NCBI GenBank assembly: GCA_018715125.1 | Contig: DVMF01000036.1 | Coordinates: 1-64,000, forward strand | DNA length: 64,000 nt | Direction of reading: 5' to 3' | Origin: Candidatus Coprousia avicola | GTDB taxonomy: Bacteria; Actinomycetota; Coriobacteriia; Coriobacteriales; Coriobacteriaceae | In this document: positions 60,401 through 64,000 of the stretch, piece after piece | How the letters are laid out: the number at the start of each line of letters is the position of its first letter | Position numbering within the stretch: the stretch's first letter is position 1 | Position numbers and translations under genes: made by a program | The notes under the pieces: model-generated | What the model saw: only the letters and a program-made list of their open reading frames with translations | Database searches by the model: none | Told to the model about the DNA's origin: nothing

Positions 60401-60578
60401 GTACGAGCGGGGCGGCAGGCGCCGTGAGATCGTAGAGCTCTTCCATAGGCACCAAGAGGGTCTTAAGCGCTCGGGCGCCGCGCCCGAGCTCAAGACGAGG
60501 CTTCTGTACGACCGGATCGTCGCGGGTGAGGGCGCCGACGCATCGATGCGCGCCGAGCATGCACGGCAAAGGAGGTGA
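57456..60578 (+). CDS. Large STAND-type transcriptional regulator with C-terminal SARP/BTAD module
   Basis: The 1040-residue regulator has an N-terminal NTPase with P-loop APEGFGKTALLLQ (about 80-92) and VAIDN Walker-B-like segment, as in MalT/STAND proteins. A long helical middle (300-760) is probably TPR-like. A winged helix follows (about 775-865, LFGGIKIERNGHVL...HARNSLYSTLSVLRRALG) and then a BTAD-type helical domain (about 870-1020). In classical SARP regulators the winged helix is at the N-terminus, so the order here is reversed. The ATG follows GGGAG. Regulated genes and signal are unknown. It is convergent with metH. Confidence 0.78.
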   Translation: MKTHDADTSREALLAQKPTEEHGAPAQGEDEEAPVLAPEVVAPAKTPRLPMGESFTVQRTDLLRELTKKVLSAGMVVLVAPEGFGKTALLLQYVEEVRSDPSRGMARVIDAAGLSCSEVLAQMQASREELPVSLDPLVAIDNVPAWSREELDRFARGVRALHGAGCEVVMTATPANRDLMVTLGDAEKIGAQALKVRPREYAVWMRTFSIAGDLDVYRLTQGVPVLVAALSAVVEGTGASSALERYTEHLYRAMWRELEKGPVDILRAAGMLLLMGDGALPEVEASGIKVSQTARVRFLHDYPLFGIDVTTGSFACLGRPASQGALHRLIAERFAELPGKAVRALMRSGRVAAAMALSEELLSPEDALREIGRHPTACALAGKGAYVERIAQEVMLHSPGELPSVGCQLARYAAALTMGDFKTARALATELAVRAHDVEQEIPAADWSIACALRGVWASCPGIGLPSMRFKGGKSVASDAARKIRSFTVALRAFMEEKTVHTKERDARGASEDDAGRDLPLTVADLFALCAELIGEVAGGRSEKLDERDARLEKALDALRADRLAPVLMLVRLVVSLRRVYAGKPVVDERAFADAGTMAIRTSDQPLQLLCLVLEGWQYLGMEQMVNAHFRAQQVIKLTDQRTPFIRNQAIVLEKISHICNTSRVALSEEAEVIDLGRSTVKPSEAWATALALAAVRFDAELSAWASLHKRELMDAGIRPAARLALHALGERAGAIVRLLPPDLQPRYQNSPIRTEAAQGLFEVVGETERVVVGQISIRLFGGIKIERNGHVLTSSLWRRRKTSALAARLALSPGAFVSRASLQKEFWPKTDYDHARNSLYSTLSVLRRALGQTKDGPQYLLVQGEGISFNMEYVITDVMRFDMIAREVLLKRKGISVPQIIDSCLKIEQLYRGPLYLPDAGSATFFSQMREAYQTKFVDCMLRGIDAALEEEDLPTASWMVEAALSQAPMREDVVRQAMRVYERGGRRREIVELFHRHQEGLKRSGAAPELKTRLLYDRIVAGEGADASMRAEHARQRR

Positions 60579-60601
60579 TATGCGGTTGCTGCGGGCTGCT
60601 C

Positions 60602-63046
60602 CTAGCCCAGGACCTGCTCGGCGATGCGGGCCGAGGCGGCGGCATCTTTGGCGTAGAAATCCGCGCCGATTGCGCGCGCATAGGCGCGGGTGAGCACGGC
60701 TCCCCCGACGAAGACCCGCACCTCGGGCTCCTCGCGATGGATGAGCTCGATGGTCTCCTGCATGCTCTTGACCGTGGTGGTCATGAGTGCGGAGAGGCCC
60801 ACGAGCTTGAGGTCGTGGGCGCGCACGCAGGCGAGCACGTCCTCGGGCGCCACGTCGCGGCCCAGGTCGTACACGCGGTAGCCGTAGTTCTCGAGCAGCA
60901 TGCGCACGATGTTCTTGCCGATATCGTGGATGTCGCCCTTAACGGTGGCGAGGCAGAGCGCGCCCTTGCTCGCGGCGGCATCGGCGGGCAGGGCGGCCCG
61001 GATGACATCGAAACCCGCGCCCGCTGCCTCGGCGGAGGCCATGAGCTGGGGCAAGAAGTACGTCCCCGCCTCAAAGCGCGCGCCCACCTCGTCGAGGGCG
61101 GGTATGAGCTCATCGTTTATGACGGCAAGGGGGTCGGTTGCGGCAAGGAGCTCCCGCACGCAAGCGGCGACCTCGCCTTTGCGTCCGCTGATGACGAGGC
61201 GCTGCAGGGCGGATCCATCTGGTGCGGGCGGTTGCGCCCCGGTGTCCCGCTGCGCGGGCGCACCCTCGCTGGAGCTCGCGTGCGCGGGCGCGGGGGCAGT
61301 ATGGGCGCGATAGGGATCGGTCCAGTCCGCATAGCGCTCGATGAAGCGCTGGGAGCCCGCGTCCTGGGCGTTGAGCACGCGATAAGCGTTGACAGTGTCG
61401 CGGTAGCGCGCGGAGCCGGGGTTGAGGATGGGGGCATCGAGCCCGGCGCCCAGGGCGGCCGCGAGAAACGTTGCGTTGAGCAGCGGGCGCTCGGGCAGGC
61501 CGAAGCTCACGTTGGAGACGCCGAGGGTGGTGTAGGTGCCGAGCTCGCGCTTGACGCGGCCGATGGCGGCAAGCGTCTCGCCCGCTTGCGTCTGATCGGT
61601 CGAGACGGTGAGGGCCAGGCAGTCGATGAGGAGGCGCTCGGGTGCGATGCCGGCATCTCCGGCGGCGCTCACGATGCGGCGAGCGATGGCGAGGCGCTCG
61701 TCCGCCGTTGCGGGGAGGCCGTGCTCATCGAGCGTGAGGCCGACGAGGCGGGCGCCGTAGCGCGCGGCGATGGGCAGGATCGCCTCGAGGCTCTCGGGGC
61801 TTCCGTTGACGGAGTTGATGATGGGGATGCCGGGATAGCGCCGGCAGGCAGCCTCGAGCGCGAGGGGATCGGAGGAATCGAGCATGAGGGGGAGCGACAC
61901 GCTGCCGCAAAGCGCCTCGACGACGCGGGGCAGAAGCTCGGCCTCATCGATTCCCGGGAGGCCGATGTTGACGTCGAGGATGTCCGCCCCCTCCTCCTGC
62001 TGGGAGATGCCGAGCGAGACCACGTAGTCGATCTCCCCGGCGCTGAGCGCCTCTTGCAGGCGCTTCTTGCCGGTGGGATTGATGCGCTCCCCGATGACGG
62101 CGATGCGCCCCGCCCCTTGGGGGAGTGCGACGAGGTTCTGCGCGCTGGTGACCGTGAGCGCGGGCTCGACCGCGTGCGTCACCGGCCGTCTGCCCGAGAC
62201 GATGCGGTCGAGAAGGCAGATGTAGGCGGGGGTGGTCCCGCAGCACCCGCCGACAAGGTCCACCCCTGCGTCCACGAGTGCGCGCACCGCGTCCGCATAG
62301 GCCTCGGGTCCGATATCGTAGACAGTGGCGTCCCCCTCGACATGGGGGAGTCCGGCGTTCGCCTGAACGAGGAGCGGTTTGGCGGTCACGGCGCGCATGC
62401 GCTTCGCAAGCGGGAGCAGCTCGGTGGGGCCGAGCGAGCAGTTGATGCCGACGGCATCGGCGCCGAGGGCGTCGAAGGTCACCGCGGCGACCTCGGGGCT
62501 CGTGCCCAAAAACGTGCGCCCATCCTCCCCAAACGTCATGGTTACGATAACGGGCAGGTCGGTGTTCTCGCGGCAGGCGAGGTAGGCCGCCTTTGCCTCG
62601 GCGAGGTCGGTCATGGTCTCGACGATGAAGAGGTCGGCGCCTGCTCGCGCAGCGGCGCGCGCCTCCTCGGCAAAAAGATCGTAAGCCTCGTCGAACGAGA
62701 GCGTGCCGAGCGGGCGGAGGAGCGCCCCGGTGGGCCCTATGTCCGCGGCGACGTAGCGGGCGCCCGCGGCGCGTGCGCAGGCGACGGCGGCGGCAAAGAC
62801 ATCGTCTACGGCGGCGGCCCCGGCGAGCTTCAGGCGGTTCGCGCCAAAGGTGTTGGTGGTCACCACGTCGCTGCCCGCCTCCACGTACGCGCGATGCACG
62901 GCGGTGACGGCGTCGGCGTGCGTGAGGCACCAGAGCTCGGGCACCTCTCCCGCAACAAGGCCCGCAGCCTGCAGCATCGTTCCCATACCGCCGTCAAACA
63001 GGAGATGCGCGTCCCCTGCGAGGGCGTCGGTCAAGGTACGTTCCAT
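60602..63046 (-). CDS. metH: Cobalamin-dependent methionine synthase lacking the reactivation domain
   Basis: The 814-residue protein transfers a methyl group from methyl-THF through cobalamin to homocysteine. In order it has the homocysteine/zinc domain (GINCSLGP about 200, GGCCGTTP about 267), the pterin-binding domain (IGERINPTGKKRL), a Pro/Ala linker, the cap (helical B12-binding) region and the B12 domain with DIHDIGKN (about 704) and the GLSALMTTT motif. The C-terminal SAM-dependent activation domain is absent and is encoded by the next gene upstream. The ATG follows AAAGGA; the track's longer N-terminus is a shadow of that neighbour. Confidence 0.92.
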   Translation of the reverse strand: MERTLTDALAGDAHLLFDGGMGTMLQAAGLVAGEVPELWCLTHADAVTAVHRAYVEAGSDVVTTNTFGANRLKLAGAAAVDDVFAAAVACARAAGARYVAADIGPTGALLRPLGTLSFDEAYDLFAEEARAAARAGADLFIVETMTDLAEAKAAYLACRENTDLPVIVTMTFGEDGRTFLGTSPEVAAVTFDALGADAVGINCSLGPTELLPLAKRMRAVTAKPLLVQANAGLPHVEGDATVYDIGPEAYADAVRALVDAGVDLVGGCCGTTPAYICLLDRIVSGRRPVTHAVEPALTVTSAQNLVALPQGAGRIAVIGERINPTGKKRLQEALSAGEIDYVVSLGISQQEEGADILDVNIGLPGIDEAELLPRVVEALCGSVSLPLMLDSSDPLALEAACRRYPGIPIINSVNGSPESLEAILPIAARYGARLVGLTLDEHGLPATADERLAIARRIVSAAGDAGIAPERLLIDCLALTVSTDQTQAGETLAAIGRVKRELGTYTTLGVSNVSFGLPERPLLNATFLAAALGAGLDAPILNPGSARYRDTVNAYRVLNAQDAGSQRFIERYADWTDPYRAHTAPAPAHASSSEGAPAQRDTGAQPPAPDGSALQRLVISGRKGEVAACVRELLAATDPLAVINDELIPALDEVGARFEAGTYFLPQLMASAEAAGAGFDVIRAALPADAAASKGALCLATVKGDIHDIGKNIVRMLLENYGYRVYDLGRDVAPEDVLACVRAHDLKLVGLSALMTTTVKSMQETIELIHREEPEVRVFVGGAVLTRAYARAIGADFYAKDAAASARIAEQVLG

Positions 63047-63081
63047 AAGGGGGTCCTTTCTGCCTGCCGTCACACGTCGGT

Positions 63082-63849
63082 TTAACGATAGCAGCGCGCG
63101 CCGCGCTTGCGGAAGGAGCAATCTTCGATGAGGGCGCACCGGGCGCAGGTGCGCGCGGCGTCCCGGGGCGCGCCCTCGCCGTCGAAAAGGCCGAGAAACG
63201 CCGTGATGCTTTTTTGCGGAACGAGCAGGCCCGTGGGGGTAACCGTGAGACCGATCGCGCGCGTGGCGTCGAGGGCATCGACGAGGGGGCGCTGCGCGGT
63301 GAGCGGGCAGTCCCCGTAGCCGGGGGAGAAGCGGCCGTTGCGGGTGAGGCCCAGAGCGCCCGCGTCCGCCCCCAGCGCTGCGTCGATGGCGTCCGCTGCG
63401 GCTTCGACGAGGGCGGACGAGGCGGCATCGTAGAGCGCCGCCTCGAGGGGGTCGGTGCGCGCGAGGGTGCCGAGCCGCCGCTCGTTTTCCGCCCCGAGGG
63501 TGACGGCGAGCACCGCCGCGGCGCAGGCGCCGTCGAGATGGCGGCGAACGGAGTCGCCCGTAAGCTCGACGACCGTGCCCGTGAGGTGCACGGAGGGGGT
63601 GCCCGTCTGCGCATGCGGTCGATCCTCGACGCCGAACACCTGGCAGATGCCCCGCGCCTGGCTTTCGTCCTCGACGGTGCGGGCGACGCGCTCGATGCGG
63701 GCGGCGAGGCCGTCGTCCATGTCCTGGCCGGCGTAGCCGAGATAGCGCAGCATCTCGGCACGGTCGACGCGAAGCGTCTGGCCAAGCCGATAGCGCACGG
63801 GTCCCGCCAGCGCGCGCCAAGGGGTAGCGGTAGAAGAGGGCGCCGTCAT
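63082..63849 (-). CDS. Stand-alone methionine synthase activation-domain protein
   Basis: The 255-residue protein resembles the MetH C-terminal SAM-binding domain, notably in RFSPGYGDCPLTAQRPL and the GLLVPQKSITAFLG segment. It should support reductive remethylation of inactive cob(II)alamin MetH. The C-terminus adds cysteines (CARCALIEDCSFRKRGARC) that could bind a metal or Fe-S cluster; the electron donor is unknown. It starts 10 bp after the metF stop and ends 35 bp before metH, so all three are one operon. Confidence 0.85.
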   Translation of the reverse strand: MTAPSSTATPWRALAGPVRYRLGQTLRVDRAEMLRYLGYAGQDMDDGLAARIERVARTVEDESQARGICQVFGVEDRPHAQTGTPSVHLTGTVVELTGDSVRRHLDGACAAAVLAVTLGAENERRLGTLARTDPLEAALYDAASSALVEAAADAIDAALGADAGALGLTRNGRFSPGYGDCPLTAQRPLVDALDATRAIGLTVTPTGLLVPQKSITAFLGLFDGEGAPRDAARTCARCALIEDCSFRKRGARCYR

Positions 63850-63859
63850 CGGAGCGGCC

Positions 63860-64000
63860 CTATCGCCCTAGGGCCTGCATGGCGGCGCGAGCCACCGAGG
63901 GGCGGTTCATGGTGTAGACGTGCAGGCCGTCCACGCCGTGCTCGGCAAGGTCGACGAGCTGGTCGCAGGCGTAGTCGATGCCCGCGCGCATAAGGCCGTC
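63860..64000 (-). CDS. metF: Methylenetetrahydrofolate reductase, C-terminal end (5' part outside window)
   Basis: Forty-six residues are visible, reading DGLMRAGIDYACDQL and then GVDGLHVYTMNRPSVA, the typical end of the MetF TIM barrel. The enzyme reduces methylene-THF to methyl-THF, the methyl donor used by MetH. The gene runs off the right edge. It leads the metF-activation domain-metH operon. Confidence 0.88.
   Translation of the reverse strand, partial: DGLMRAGIDYACDQLVDLAEHGVDGLHVYTMNRPSVARAAMQALGR

Noticed and set aside
60602-63820. 1072-residue minus-strand ORF fused ahead of MetH
   Set aside because: The N-terminal part is low-complexity Arg/Pro sequence overlapping the activation-domain gene in another frame. 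The MetH homology and ribosome binding site start at 63046.
1-64000. CRISPR arrays, insertion sequences, prophage or classical defence systems
   Set aside because: No regularly spaced short repeats, transposases, phage structural genes or restriction/defence gene sets were seen. The AlbA-type protein and serine recombinase alone do not make a defence island.

Overview
This window is a GC-rich bacterial chromosome segment with short intergenic gaps and clear GGAGG-type ribosome binding sites. It contains LPxTG surface proteins, a YhcH-type protein, an archaeal-type topoisomerase IA, hyp genes and a GH1/PTS module. Together these suggest an anaerobic gut actinobacterium of the Coriobacteriia, most like Collinsella. 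That assignment is an inference from gene content and base composition; no 16S gene is present. I see no prophage, insertion sequence or CRISPR array. The only recombinase is a lone small serine recombinase.

Layout. 1-3.5 kb: the 3' end of clpB, a structured low-GC gap, a HAD phosphatase, a zinc-ribbon membrane protein, an esterase and a small acidic protein. 3.5-9.5 kb: a divergent DUF5692-like membrane protein, then hypB, a 930-residue multi-cluster Fe-S flavoprotein and hypA, closed by a convergent TetR gene. Related TTGAC/GTCAA palindromes lie upstream of both hypB and tetR. 9.5-13.2 kb: nucleoside and pyrimidine salvage (ribokinase, nucleoside hydrolase, pyrE) and a lipoprotein. 13.2-17.4 kb: a GntR/UTRA regulator, a serine recombinase whose ribosome binding site lies in an inverted repeat, an InlB-repeat LPxTG protein and a small winged-helix protein. 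17.5-25.8 kb: mfd, a GNAT acetyltransferase, and a divergent AlbA/Schlafen-type regulator and recQ pair sharing an operator-like inverted repeat. 25.8-33 kb: a beta-glucoside module (RpiR regulator, GH1 enzyme, PTS EIIBC), a DMT transporter, a Gfo/Idh/MocA oxidoreductase and metA. 33-40 kb: a second LPxTG protein, an M16C peptidase, a membrane protein and another DMT transporter.

40-48 kb is a housekeeping run: topoisomerase IA, a DUF4013-like protein, tmk, holB, ricT (PSP1) and comF. 48.1-48.5 kb is a non-coding, highly foldable stretch with its own TATAAT, upstream of a solute-binding lipoprotein. 49.6-56.3 kb holds hpf, degV, a beta-hydroxyacid dehydrogenase with a His/Cys-rich tail, two small proteins, an isocitrate dehydrogenase, a membrane-anchored protein and yhcH. 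56.4-57.1 kb holds two tRNA-Leu genes (CAG and TAA) around an orphan PTS IIB gene. 57.5-60.6 kb encodes a 1040-residue STAND-type regulator with a C-terminal SARP/BTAD module. The window ends in a minus-strand methionine/folate operon: metF (partial), a free-standing MetH activation domain and a metH that lacks that domain.

The most unusual points are the hyp/Fe-S flavoprotein cluster with its shared palindromes, the metal-binding tail on the beta-hydroxyacid dehydrogenase, the foldable RNA candidate at 48.2-48.4 kb, and the inverted domain order of the SARP-like regulator.
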